Shown here one piece after another: positions 8,232-17,602 of a DNA stretch of 64,000 nt (the first letter of the stretch is position 1; each line of letters opens with the position of its first letter). Origin of the DNA: CAILUG01 sp903844415 (lineage in GTDB: Bacteria; Pseudomonadota; Gammaproteobacteria; Pseudomonadales; Pseudohongiellaceae). Made by a program: the position numbers and the translations under genes. The DNA lies in NCBI GenBank assembly GCA_947477655.1, contig CANJTS010000008.1:62001-126000 (forward strand), read 5' to 3'. Under the pieces are notes generated by a model, which was not told where the DNA came from, did no database searches, and worked only from the letters and a program-made list of their open reading frames with translations.

Positions 8232-8639
8232 AAGTCTTTCTCCTGAAAGTCTAAAAAGAACGGTTTTTTTGCGTTTAAAGGAATGGTTTTCCCTTGTTTG
8301 ATAGTTAGCAAAGACTAAGCCAACTCTTATATCTACTTGAATCGTATGAATAAAAAACAAATAACTTGCCAAAGAGGAGAATCCTGCCCCGTTACCGTTC
8401 TTGTTGTGGGAACATTTCGGAGCGCAAATAAACCTATATGCACCAAAAAAGCACGCTGCTACAGGAAATATTAAGTTTTAGTGAAAGATAGTGGAGAAAA
8501 TCCATTAAGGTTAGGCAAGTGAAAGGGTAAAAAAGAGGGTTATCTAGCTTTAGCTTTAGCCTGTCTTTACCCGGGCGTTGCCTTTAGAATGCGCGCTGCC
8601 AAGCACAGCTTGCTCTCCCATTATCAGGCCTGTTTAAAG
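8232..8639. promoter_or_regulatory. Divergent intergenic region between porin gene and purL
   Basis: A 408-bp non-coding gap carrying the sigma-54-like site for the porin gene and, presumably, the purL promoter near 8520-8600. I looked for a PurR-type operator (ACGCAAACG-TTTGCGT like) ahead of purL and saw none. A short TAGCTTTAGCTTTAGCC tandem lies at about 8544-8560. Nothing else stands out. Confidence 0.4.
8307..8322 (-). promoter_or_regulatory. Candidate sigma-54 (-24/-12) promoter of the TorF porin gene
   Basis: Read on the minus strand the site is TGGCTTAGTCTTTGCT, matching the consensus TGGCAC-N5-TTGCW with GG and GC at the required spacing. It lies about 75 bases upstream of the porin start codon. 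About 120 bases further upstream, TGCACC at 8439-8444 within TGCACCAAAAAAGCAC is one good NtrC half-site with a poor partner. Confidence 0.6.
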
Positions 8640-11600
8640 ATGCTGATTCTTCATGGTGCCCCAGCGCTCTCTCGCTTTGCTTCTGCCAAACTCCTGCACA
8701 AATTAAAGTCTCATTTCGCTGCGATTAGCAGTCTTGACAGCAGCTGGGTCCACTTTGTAGATGTCCAATCTCCACTTGATAAGCATGAAGCAGAGTTGCT
8801 GGATAGCTTACTGCGTTATGGACCTAGGCTAGTACCGGATGTAAATGTAAATGCAGATCAGGTGGCTGAATTTATTGTGGTGCCTAGACCAGGTACGATT
8901 TCACCTTGGTCGAGTAAAGCAACCGACATCGCACATAATTGCGGCCTCACTAAAATCATTCGCTTGGAGCGTGGCATCATTTACCGCTTGGAAGGTGCAG
9001 GTGCATGTGATGAGGCAGTTGTTGGCGGGTTATTACATGATCGTATGACCCAGTCGGTGCTGCGTGAATTGGCACAAGTAGGTATGCTGTTTGCCCACTC
9101 CAATCCCAAAGCCATGCATACTGTGGACGTGTTGGGGGGTGGCAAGAAAGTATTGCAGGCGGCCAATCTAAGCATGGGACTGGCACTGGCTGAAGATGAA
9201 ATTGATTACCTTGTACAAAGTTTTACCGAACTTGCGCGCAATCCTAACGACATCGAACTGATGATGTTTGCGCAGGCCAACTCCGAACACTGCCGACACA
9301 AAATTTTTAACGCCAGTTGGACCATTGCTGATGAACCGCAGGAAAATTCCCTGTTTGGCATGATTCGCAATACTTATGCATGCAATAGCAAAGGGGTGTT
9401 GTCTGCCTACAAGGATAATGCTGCGGTGTTTGCCGGGTTTAACGCCGGCCGATTTTTCCCCGACCCCGACACCCATACTTACAACTTCCATCAAGAAGAG
9501 ATTCATATCCTGATCAAAGTGGAAACCCATAACCATCCCACCGCCATTGCTCCCATGTCTGGCGCTGCTACCGGTGCCGGTGGGGAAATTCGTGACGAAG
9601 GTGCCACCGGAATAGGCTCGAAACCCAAAGCGGGTTTAACCGGCTTTACGGTTTCCAATTTGAAAATACCGGATTTTTTGCAGCCCTGGGAAACCGATTT
9701 TGGTAAGCCGGGTCACATAGCTTCGGCACTCGACATCATGCTCGAAGGCCCCATTGGTGGCGCAGCATTTAACAATGAATATGGCCGTCCTAATCTGTGT
9801 GGTTATTTTCGCACCTTTGAAATGCAAACACCGCAAGCACAACAGGCAGAGGCTGGCACCATCGAAATAAGGGGTTATCACAAACCCATCATGATCGCGG
9901 GTGGTTACGGCAATATACGTGCCGAACATGTGGAAAAAAAGAATATTCCCGTGGGTGCCAAGTTGATCGTGCTAGGTGGTCCGGCTATGTTGATTGGTTT
10001 GGGTGGAGGTGCTGCATCATCGATGACTGCAGGTGCCAGCCAACTGGATCTGGATTTTGCTTCTGTGCAACGCGACAACGCTGAAATGGAGCGTCGTTGT
10101 CAGGAAGTAATTGATCAATGCTGGGCCTTAGGAGCGCGTAATCCAATTTGTTTTATCCATGATGTGGGCGCTGGTGGTTTGTCCAATGCCTTGCCCGAAT
10201 TGGTGAAAGACGGTGAACGAGGTGGTCGTTTCAATTTGGCAGCTATTCCAAGTGCAGAGGCGCAGATGTCGCCCTTGGAAATTTGGTGCAATGAAGCGCA
10301 AGAGCGTTATGTGCTAGCAGTTGCACCAGAGGATTTGCAGCGATTTGAACAAATTTGCAGTCGCGAACGTTGTCCTTTTGCTGTGGTAGGTCACGCAACT
10401 AAAGAGTTGCATTTGAGCTTGCATGACCAAAAAAACAACGAATATCCCATTGATTTGCCCATGTCTCTGCTGTTTGGCAAAGCTCCCAAGATGCATCGCT
10501 ATGCCACCAAAGTGCGCCATAACCAAAAAAGTTTTGCCACCAGTGCAATCGATCTCGCCGAAGCTGCTGAGAGAGTATTACGCTTGCCTGCGGTTGCTAG
10601 TAAAAGTTTTCTGATCACCATAGGCGATCGTTCAATTACCGGTATGGTGGCACGCGAACAAATGGTAGGCCCATGGCAAGTGCCGGTGGCAGATGCGGCA
10701 GTTACCACACTCGCTTACGACACCTATAAAGGTGAAGCCATGGCTATGGGAGAGCGTACGCCATTGGCCTTACTCAATGCGCCTGCATCTGGTCGTATGG
10801 CCATTGCCGAAGCACTTACTAATATTGCTTCGGCAAGAATCGAAAAATTAAGTGATGTACGTCTTTCTGCCAATTGGATGGCAGCAGCCGGCCATCCTGG
10901 TGAAGATGAAAAACTGTTTGCCACTGTACAGGCTGTTGGTATGGAGTTATGTCCGGAACTTGGCATCACTATTCCGGTTGGTAAAGATTCTATGTCTATG
11001 CGCACAGTGTGGGACGATGCAGTGGGCAAAAAGAATATGGCAGCGCCTTTGTCGCTGATTATTTCAGCATTTGCTCCTGTGCTTGATGTGCGTTTGACAG
11101 TGACCCCGCAGTTACGAACTGATAAAGGCGCCAGCACTTTGTTGCTGATGGATTTAGGATTGGGTTCCAATCGTCTAGGTGGTTCAGCTTTGGCGCAGGT
11201 GTATGGTCAATTAGGTGCAGTAGCCCCCGATTTGCATAGTGCAAGCGATTTACAACGATTTTTTGATTTCATTCAGGACTGCTTGGAACAAAAACTCCTG
11301 CTGGCTTATCACGATCGATCTGACGGAGGGCTTTTTACCACCTTGGTGGAAATGGCGTTCGCAGGGCATTGCGGTCTTGCTATCAACCTCGACAACATCA
11401 CCAGTGCCGGTCAAGTGGTAGATTCCATGTTTACCGAAGAATTGGGGGCTGTGCTCCAAGTACGTGATGAACAGTTGGCACAAGTACGGGAATTGGCCGA
11501 TGAAAAGGGTCTGGGAGATATTCTTTTCTCGATAGGTACAGTGCACCCTACCGACAACATCAGCTTTAGTTTTTCTGACAAAATAGTATTGAGTTCAACT

Positions 11601-12557
11601 CGTACTCATTATCAAAGCGCGTGGGCTGAAACCAGTTATCGAATGCAGGCCCTGCGCGACAACTCTGAATGTGCCCGGCAAGAATTCAAGTTGCTGCAGG
11701 ACGTCGAAAATCCGGGTTTACATTCCATCTTGAGTTTTGATATTAACGACGATATTGCCGCGCCCTATATCAGGCGTGGACATCGCCCACGCATTGCAGT
11801 GCTGCGTGAACAAGGTGTCAATGGTCAGATGGAAATGGCAGCGGCATTTCATCGTGCTGGGTTTGAATCTGTGGACGTTCACATGACTGACATAATCAGT
11901 GGTCGTATCACCCTCGATAATTTCAATGCCATGGTGGCCTGTGGTGGTTTTTCATATGGTGATGTTCTCGGTGCAGGGGAAGGTTGGGCCAAGTCGATTT
12001 TGTTTAATGCCCGTGTCCGTGCTCAGTTTGAAGAATTTTTTGCTCGTCAATCTACCCTTGCTTTTGGAATCTGCAACGGTTGTCAGATGATGTCCAATTT
12101 GCGTGAATTAATTCCTGGTGCTGAACATTGGCCACATTTTGTTCGTAATGCTTCCGAGCAGTTTGAAGGCCGTACTGTGATGGTCGCGGTGCAGGAAACG
12201 CCTTCCGTGTTACTGGCAGGCATGCAAGGTTCACACTTCCCGATTGCCCTGGCGCATGGCGAGGGCAGAGCAGAATTTGCAGATGCCTTAGCCCAGCAAC
12301 TGGCCATTCAAAGTGGCACAGTTGCCATGCAGTATCTAGATAACTATGGCAAGGTAACTCAGCAATATCCTGCTAATCCCAACGGCTCTCCTCTTGGTAT
12401 AGCTGGACTTTGTAATACTGATGGCCGTGTCACCATCATGATGCCGCATCCAGAACGTGTGTTTAGAGCTATCACCAATTCATGGCGCGCCGATTCTTGG
12501 CAGGAAGACAGCCCAACCATGCGCATGTTTCGTAATGCGAGAGTATGGTTGAATTAG
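8640..12557 (+). CDS. purL: Phosphoribosylformylglycinamidine synthase
   Basis: Fourth step of de novo purine synthesis: FGAR + ATP + glutamine to FGAM. This is the large single-chain (1305-residue) form typical of gammaproteobacteria. It runs from an N-terminal PurS-like part, through the synthetase halves (HCRHKIFNASW, KVETHNHPTAIAP, GAGGEIRDEGATG; second half with GKDSMSM and HDRSDGG), to a C-terminal class I glutaminase. The glutaminase nucleophile is Cys1145 in FGICNGCQMM, with the His-Pro-Glu partner in MMPHPERVFR. The ATG at 8640 (MLILHGAPALSRF) matches the known N-terminus; the upstream extension to 8589 is not expected. No defect seen. Confidence 0.98.
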   Translation: MLILHGAPALSRFASAKLLHKLKSHFAAISSLDSSWVHFVDVQSPLDKHEAELLDSLLRYGPRLVPDVNVNADQVAEFIVVPRPGTISPWSSKATDIAHNCGLTKIIRLERGIIYRLEGAGACDEAVVGGLLHDRMTQSVLRELAQVGMLFAHSNPKAMHTVDVLGGGKKVLQAANLSMGLALAEDEIDYLVQSFTELARNPNDIELMMFAQANSEHCRHKIFNASWTIADEPQENSLFGMIRNTYACNSKGVLSAYKDNAAVFAGFNAGRFFPDPDTHTYNFHQEEIHILIKVETHNHPTAIAPMSGAATGAGGEIRDEGATGIGSKPKAGLTGFTVSNLKIPDFLQPWETDFGKPGHIASALDIMLEGPIGGAAFNNEYGRPNLCGYFRTFEMQTPQAQQAEAGTIEIRGYHKPIMIAGGYGNIRAEHVEKKNIPVGAKLIVLGGPAMLIGLGGGAASSMTAGASQLDLDFASVQRDNAEMERRCQEVIDQCWALGARNPICFIHDVGAGGLSNALPELVKDGERGGRFNLAAIPSAEAQMSPLEIWCNEAQERYVLAVAPEDLQRFEQICSRERCPFAVVGHATKELHLSLHDQKNNEYPIDLPMSLLFGKAPKMHRYATKVRHNQKSFATSAIDLAEAAERVLRLPAVASKSFLITIGDRSITGMVAREQMVGPWQVPVADAAVTTLAYDTYKGEAMAMGERTPLALLNAPASGRMAIAEALTNIASARIEKLSDVRLSANWMAAAGHPGEDEKLFATVQAVGMELCPELGITIPVGKDSMSMRTVWDDAVGKKNMAAPLSLIISAFAPVLDVRLTVTPQLRTDKGASTLLLMDLGLGSNRLGGSALAQVYGQLGAVAPDLHSASDLQRFFDFIQDCLEQKLLLAYHDRSDGGLFTTLVEMAFAGHCGLAINLDNITSAGQVVDSMFTEELGAVLQVRDEQLAQVRELADEKGLGDILFSIGTVHPTDNISFSFSDKIVLSSTRTHYQSAWAETSYRMQALRDNSECARQEFKLLQDVENPGLHSILSFDINDDIAAPYIRRGHRPRIAVLREQGVNGQMEMAAAFHRAGFESVDVHMTDIISGRITLDNFNAMVACGGFSYGDVLGAGEGWAKSILFNARVRAQFEEFFARQSTLAFGICNGCQMMSNLRELIPGAEHWPHFVRNASEQFEGRTVMVAVQETPSVLLAGMQGSHFPIALAHGEGRAEFADALAQQLAIQSGTVAMQYLDNYGKVTQQYPANPNGSPLGIAGLCNTDGRVTIMMPHPERVFRAITNSWRADSWQEDSPTMRMFRNARVWLN

Positions 12558-12586
12558 CACTCTATTAGATCTAACAGGAGTTGAGC

Positions 12587-13444
12587 ATGGCACAGACCAA
12601 GCAGCGCAGTCACGGCTATTCCCGGCGAGATATGTTGGCCTGCTTGTCCTTGAGCATGGGGGTGGGTTTAAGCGTTTCTCCATTGGTTGTTTTTGCACAA
12701 CAGCTGGCTACTCAAAATAACAGTGGAGCTCTGCCTCAACTGCTTGAGTTCCAACGACTGGTTGCTGCTAATCGAATTCTGGCCAATGAAAATGTAGTAG
12801 ATGCTTTTGGTCATGTCAGTGTGCGTAATCCTGAAAATCCGGATAGATTTATTTTGTCGCGTGCACGCAGCCCCGCGCTGGTTGAATTTGATGACTTGAT
12901 GGAATTTGATCTGGAAGGCTCAGCAATCGATCCGCGTGGTCGCACAGCTTATGGCGAGCGGATGATCCACGCTGCCGTTTATGCAGCTCGTGAAGATGTT
13001 CATTCAGTAGTACATCACCATTCCTATGCAGTGCTACCTTTTACTATAACTGATGTGCCCATGCGTCCAGTCATCCACACCGCTGCGGTGATTGGTGCGC
13101 AAATTCCTGTTTGGGATATTCATACCGAAAGTGGCGACACTGACATGTTGGTGCGCACCATGGAACAGGGCAGAAATCTCGCTACAACGCTGGCGAACAA
13201 TACCTGCTTGTTGATGCGAGGTCACGGTGCTGTAGTAGTAGGTACAAGTATCGAAAGAGCTGTGCTCACTGCGGTTTATCTGCAAGTAAATGCCAATGTG
13301 TTGTTGCAAGCTAAAACACTGGGCGCACCAATCCCTCTGAGTGAAGCTGAGATTAAACTCGCCACTGAGTCCCAATTTTCTACTCTTGCTTTACCACGAG
13401 CTTGGGAATATTTTTGTCAGCGTGCCGGTGTCGAACCGATCTAA
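12587..13444 (+). CDS. Tat-exported class II aldolase/adducin family protein
   Basis: A 285-residue protein of the class II aldolase/adducin superfamily, whose enzymes use a divalent metal (usually zinc) for aldol cleavage or decarboxylation, including decarboxylases of hydroxy-carboxymuconate semialdehyde type. Metal-site features are present: FGHVSVRNP, VVHHHSYAVLPF with a histidine cluster, and LMRGHGAVVVG. The N-terminus (SRRDMLACLSLSMG... VFAQQ) is a twin-arginine signal, so the enzyme is predicted to be periplasmic. The ATG at 12587 has AGGAG seven bases upstream. It starts a co-directional run with a DUF6152 protein and TctBAC. The reaction is not known. Confidence 0.88.
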   Translation: MAQTKQRSHGYSRRDMLACLSLSMGVGLSVSPLVVFAQQLATQNNSGALPQLLEFQRLVAANRILANENVVDAFGHVSVRNPENPDRFILSRARSPALVEFDDLMEFDLEGSAIDPRGRTAYGERMIHAAVYAAREDVHSVVHHHSYAVLPFTITDVPMRPVIHTAAVIGAQIPVWDIHTESGDTDMLVRTMEQGRNLATTLANNTCLLMRGHGAVVVGTSIERAVLTAVYLQVNANVLLQAKTLGAPIPLSEAEIKLATESQFSTLALPRAWEYFCQRAGVEPI

Positions 13445-13466
13445 TATTATTATTCGAGGTGTATCA

Positions 13467-14525
13467 ATGGCGAGTAAACTCTACAGCTTGTTGTTCACTA
13501 CAATCCTTTCACTTTTTTTTATCCATAATGTCAGTGCGCATCATTCCCGATCTGCTTTCTACGACACTACACAATTGATTCAATTGGAAGGTGAAATAAC
13601 CCGTGTATTGTGGCGTCATCCACATGTACGTTACTGGATGCAGGCTGATCAAGCCAGTGGCGGCGGCTTGTGGGAATTAGAAACAACCCCGCCCAGTATT
13701 TTGGAACGTGAAGGGATAAATAAGGAATTAGTTGCTGTCGGTACTCGCGTGCGAGTAGCGGGGCCACCTGCACGTTTTACTGCTAATGCTATGGAGGTTA
13801 GTCATGTCCTGTTGCCCGACGGTCGTGAAGTTCATCTGTACGCTAATCTTGACACCTTATGGTCAGAGCAGACTGTAGAGCGATCTTTGCAGGCTTTTGA
13901 TCCTGCCGCAGTTGTAGCAGCTCAAGCTTCTGCCAAGGGGATTTTCCGCGTATGGAGTCGGGAAGGCGGCGTCAATAATCAGCCGCGTTTCTGGTTAAAC
14001 GAATATCCTCTTACTGATTCTGCCGTTACTGCAGCCGCCGCCTGGGATGTGTTGGTAGATACTGATACTGGCTGTAATGCGAAAGGCTTTCCCAATATCA
14101 TGAGTAATATCTGGCCTTTTGAATTTGTAGATGAGGGTGAACAGATTCGATTAAAGATCGAAGAATTTGACCAGCAAAGAATTGTGTATTTGGTTAACAG
14201 TTCTGCACAACACGCACCTTCGCCAATGGGATATTCTTTGGGACATTGGGAAGGATCAGACTTGGTAGTAACAACCCGTGATTTTTCACCTGCGTATTTT
14301 GGTGCGGCGGGTATTGAACTAGGATCTTCAGCAGAGATCGTAGAGCGTTTTATATTGAGTGCTGATGCCAACCGCCTTGATTATCAGATGACAGTAACTG
14401 ATCCGGCCACTTTTACTGGGCCCGTTACCCAAAGTTCTTACTGGATATGGCGACCTGGTGAAATCCTCAAACCTTACGATTGTGTAGAAGTTCCAGAATC
14501 GTGGACTACCTCCAAAAACAAGTAG
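13467..14525 (+). CDS. DUF6152 family exported protein
   Basis: A 352-residue secreted protein. A signal peptide ends near SAHH, followed by a DUF6152 domain (HHSRSAFYDTTQLIQLEGEI, WRHPHVRYW), likely a small OB-like beta barrel. The C-terminal half contains SLGHWEGSDLVVTT and YQMTVTDPATFTGP, which recurs in the proteins at 49950 and 51116. The ATG at 13467 follows GAGGT by six bases. It sits between the exported aldolase and tctB, with a 22-bp gap before it. Function unknown; shared location suggests a role in handling the same substrate in the periplasm. Confidence 0.85.
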   Translation: MASKLYSLLFTTILSLFFIHNVSAHHSRSAFYDTTQLIQLEGEITRVLWRHPHVRYWMQADQASGGGLWELETTPPSILEREGINKELVAVGTRVRVAGPPARFTANAMEVSHVLLPDGREVHLYANLDTLWSEQTVERSLQAFDPAAVVAAQASAKGIFRVWSREGGVNNQPRFWLNEYPLTDSAVTAAAAWDVLVDTDTGCNAKGFPNIMSNIWPFEFVDEGEQIRLKIEEFDQQRIVYLVNSSAQHAPSPMGYSLGHWEGSDLVVTTRDFSPAYFGAAGIELGSSAEIVERFILSADANRLDYQMTVTDPATFTGPVTQSSYWIWRPGEILKPYDCVEVPESWTTSKNK

Positions 14526-14582
14526 CGCTGCTTTCCATTACCGTCAGCGGTTTCAAAAGTTACGCATGAAGGAAGCAATCAT

Positions 14583-15026
14583 TTGAATATAAGTAATGTT
14601 AGGCAATGTATGCCTGCGGTTTTGCTAGCACTCACTGGTGTTGGTGTTGCCTTAAATGGATACAACTTTAAGATTGGTAGTCTTACTGCGATGGGACCGG
14701 GTTTTATGCCATTGGTGTTGGGTATGGGTTTGGTATTGTTGGCCCTACTTTTATTTTGGACTGCTTGGAATACTGCAGAAGAAACTGTAACAGCGTTGCC
14801 AATGCGTCCTTTGCTATTTGTTGGGGCAGGTATGTTGAGTTGGTATCTGCTCATAGACACCTTGGGTTTTTTCCCGGCTAGTCTCGCGCAACTATTATTA
14901 TGTTCCTGTGCCATGCCTCAGCAACTTTGGTTTAAACAAACTCTATTAATGCTGGTCGTGGCCATAACAGGTTACGGTTTGTTTGTGGTTTTTCTCGGCG
15001 TGCCTGTTTCGCCATTTGGTTCTTGA
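14583..15026 (+). CDS. tctB: Tripartite tricarboxylate transporter small membrane subunit TctB
   Basis: A 147-residue membrane protein with four predicted hydrophobic segments (LLALTGVGVALNG, GFMPLVLGMGLVLLALLLFW, LLFVGAGMLSWYLL, TLLMLVVAITGYGLFVVFLG). The GxxxxMGPGFMP-type sequence after the first segment is characteristic of TctB. The start is a TTG at 14583 with AAGGAAG seven bases upstream; no in-frame ATG gives a complete first helix. It lies one base before tctA, so the two are surely co-transcribed. With TctA it forms the channel of a secondary, binding-protein-dependent organic acid importer. Confidence 0.88.
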   Translation: MNISNVRQCMPAVLLALTGVGVALNGYNFKIGSLTAMGPGFMPLVLGMGLVLLALLLFWTAWNTAEETVTALPMRPLLFVGAGMLSWYLLIDTLGFFPASLAQLLLCSCAMPQQLWFKQTLLMLVVAITGYGLFVVFLGVPVSPFGS

Positions 15027-15027
15027 T

Positions 15028-16527
15028 ATGGACACGCTGCTCAATCTTAGCCTAGGTTTTCAGCAGGCACTGACACCTGAGGCATTGTTGTATTGTTTGC
15101 TTGGAGTAACACTCGGCACAGTAGTAGGTGTGTTACCCGGTATTGGCACTCTTACTACCATTTCACTGTGTCTTCCCCTGACGCTTAATCTTGATCCTCT
15201 ATTAGGCCTGATCATGCTGGCCGGAATTTTTTACGGGGCGCAGTACGGCGGGTCAATCACTTCTATTCTGCTCAATGTGCCGGGCAGCGCACCTTCTGCT
15301 GTAACTTGTCTAGATGGTTATCAAATGACCAAACATGGCAGGGCAGGAGTTGCCTTGTTCGTAACTACCATTGCATCCTTCATTGGGGGTTCGTTTGCAA
15401 TTGTGTTGATGATTTTATTTGCGCCGGTGTTGGCTGACTTTGCTGTCAGTTTTTCAGCAGCTGATTATTTCGCGATTATGCTACTGGCTCTGACAGCGGC
15501 TTCTACCCTTGCCATAGGTTCGCCTTTAAAAGGTTTGTCGATGGTGATGTTGGGATTGGTGCTGGGATTGGTTGGTACCGATATTAACTCTGGTCAATTT
15601 CGTTTTACTTTTGGGTTTCCTGCACTTGCCGATGGCATCAATTTGGCGGCGTTAGCGATGGGATTGTTCGGTGTCAGCGAAATCCTGACAAATCTGGTGA
15701 GTGGAGATTTGCCCCAACTGGTTAATGCCCGTATTACGTTCCGCTCCATGATCCCAACCAAACTCGATATTCAACAGTTTTGGGGTGCTTGCACGCGTGG
15801 CACTTTGCTGGGCTCGTTTGTGGGTATGTTGCCTGGCACCGGGCCGACTATTGCAGCTTTCATGGCCTATGCACTGGAAAAAAAAGTGGCGGTAGAGCCA
15901 GCACGTTTTGGACGTGGAGCAATCGAAGGAGTTGTCGCACCGGAAGCCGCCAACAATGCCTCAGTACAAGCTGCATTTATTCCTACTATGACCTTGGGTA
16001 TTCCTGGTGATGCCATCATGGCAGTAATGATTGGTGGCCTGCTCATTCACGGGATAACGCCCGGCCCGCAATTGATCAATGAGAATCCGGAATTATTCTG
16101 GGGTGTGGTGGCTAGTTTCTGGGTTGGGAATATTCTGCTGCTGATCCTAAATTTGCCGTTAATTGGTGTGTGGGTGAAATTACTCAGCATTCCCTACCGA
16201 GTGTTGTTTCCTGCGGTGTTGTTTTTGATTTGTATTGGCGTATACAGTATTAACAACAGCAGTTTTGATGTGCTACTCACTTTTATCTTTGGCATTGTCG
16301 GGTTTTGGTTTAATCGTCACGGTTTCCCTTCAGCGCCCTTGTTGCTGGGTTTTGTGTTAGGCCCCATGCTGGAAGAAAACTTTCGTCGTGCTCTACTGCT
16401 AGCCAACGGTGACCTGCTAACCTTTGTGCAGCGGCCGGTGAGTCTGCTTTTTTTGGTGATTACTCTGGTGTTGTTAGTTACCGCAATTGTCTCAAGTAGC
16501 TTATTGGCAAACCGCAGGAGCATTTAA
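15028..16527 (+). CDS. tctA: Tripartite tricarboxylate transporter large permease TctA
   Basis: A 499-residue polytopic membrane protein of the TctA family, the main transport subunit for citrate-like or other carboxylates driven by ion gradients. Conserved blocks are GVLPGIGTLTTISLCLP, GIFYGAQYGGSITSILLNVPG, and the internal-repeat counterpart GMLPGTGPTIAAFMAYALEKK and PEAANNASVQAAFIPTMTLGIPG. The ATG at 15028 directly follows the tctB stop. Full length with both inverted halves present. Confidence 0.95.
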   Translation: MDTLLNLSLGFQQALTPEALLYCLLGVTLGTVVGVLPGIGTLTTISLCLPLTLNLDPLLGLIMLAGIFYGAQYGGSITSILLNVPGSAPSAVTCLDGYQMTKHGRAGVALFVTTIASFIGGSFAIVLMILFAPVLADFAVSFSAADYFAIMLLALTAASTLAIGSPLKGLSMVMLGLVLGLVGTDINSGQFRFTFGFPALADGINLAALAMGLFGVSEILTNLVSGDLPQLVNARITFRSMIPTKLDIQQFWGACTRGTLLGSFVGMLPGTGPTIAAFMAYALEKKVAVEPARFGRGAIEGVVAPEAANNASVQAAFIPTMTLGIPGDAIMAVMIGGLLIHGITPGPQLINENPELFWGVVASFWVGNILLLILNLPLIGVWVKLLSIPYRVLFPAVLFLICIGVYSINNSSFDVLLTFIFGIVGFWFNRHGFPSAPLLLGFVLGPMLEENFRRALLLANGDLLTFVQRPVSLLFLVITLVLLVTAIVSSSLLANRRSI

Positions 16528-16528
16528 A

Positions 16529-17587
16529 TTGAGTACTATAAAAGCCAAGATCACGCAGATGCGCACGTCATACCATTTTAAATTTAGTAAGGGTTTTTTG
16601 ATCAGTATGGTGTTGCTGCTGGTAGCCTGTAATGGTGATAACAACTCTAGTGCTACCACCAGTAACGAAACGGTCAGTACGCAGACAGAGTTTTATCCTC
16701 AACGTCCGGTTCGAGTAATCGTGCCCTTTGGACCAGGCGGACTGGCTGATGTCACCATGCGGGTAGCCGGGGAAGAATTGAGCAAGACCCTTGGGCAGGC
16801 CATAGTCATAGAAAATCATCCGGGTGCAGGAGGTGTTGCAGCAACCAGCACTATGCTTAATGCCGCTGCAGATGGTTACACTCTGATTGTTCTGACTAAC
16901 GGTACCACCATCGCCGAATCACAGTTTGATGATTTGCCCTACAAAATCACTACAGATTTACGACCGATTTCTGCTTTAGCCTGGTTTGATCTAGTGCTGC
17001 TCACAAGTCCAGACTCTGGGTTAGATACCTTGCAAGCGGTACTCGATCGCGCTCACAGCAACCCAAACGGCATTCGTATAGCCACCATTAATCCAGGCAG
17101 CACGCAACATTTGAGTGCCGAGTTATTCAAGACCCGTGCCGGCATCCAGGCTACTGTTATTTCTTATCGCAGTACGCCGGATGTATTGGGGGCATTGTTA
17201 CGCCAAGAAGTAGATCTGGTGATTGATGGCTACACCGGCCTGAAAGGAGCGATTGATGGTGGTCAGGCCTTGCCAGTTGCGGTAACCGGAGCAGAGCGTA
17301 ATCCCGCTATGCCGAATGTACCAACGGTGCAGGAAGCGGGTGTGGCAGATTATGTTGTTACGGGCTGGAATGCTGTTTATACCCACAGTGCAACGCCAGA
17401 TTTTATTGTTGCCAAACTCAATGAAGTATTTCTAGCAGTGACAGCGCTACCTGCAATAAAAATGCAGTTTAGCGAGTTGGGTGTAGAAGCTAGAGGATCT
17501 ACGCCGGATGAAATTCAGCAACGGTTACTGGCTGATATTGTGAAATGGCGTGAGGTGATGGTGGCTTCAAATTTAATCGAGAAGTAA
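16529..17587 (+). CDS. tctC: Tripartite tricarboxylate transporter substrate-binding lipoprotein TctC
   Basis: Periplasmic ligand-binding protein of the Bug/TctC family. A lipobox (LLLVAC) puts the modified cysteine at residue 34, then the family opening YPQRPVRVIVPFGPGGLADVTMR and the conserved IENHPGAGGVAATSTM loop that holds the carboxylate. The start is a TTG at 16529 with AGGAG eight bases upstream, two bases after the tctA stop; an ATG at 16559 is an alternative that would still contain the lipobox. Membrane anchoring is common among Gram-negative TctC members. The ligand is unknown, probably a small carboxylate or an aromatic acid. Confidence 0.93.
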   Translation: MSTIKAKITQMRTSYHFKFSKGFLISMVLLLVACNGDNNSSATTSNETVSTQTEFYPQRPVRVIVPFGPGGLADVTMRVAGEELSKTLGQAIVIENHPGAGGVAATSTMLNAAADGYTLIVLTNGTTIAESQFDDLPYKITTDLRPISALAWFDLVLLTSPDSGLDTLQAVLDRAHSNPNGIRIATINPGSTQHLSAELFKTRAGIQATVISYRSTPDVLGALLRQEVDLVIDGYTGLKGAIDGGQALPVAVTGAERNPAMPNVPTVQEAGVADYVVTGWNAVYTHSATPDFIVAKLNEVFLAVTALPAIKMQFSELGVEARGSTPDEIQQRLLADIVKWREVMVASNLIEK

Positions 17588-17602
17588 CGGTATCTGAACG
17601 CC

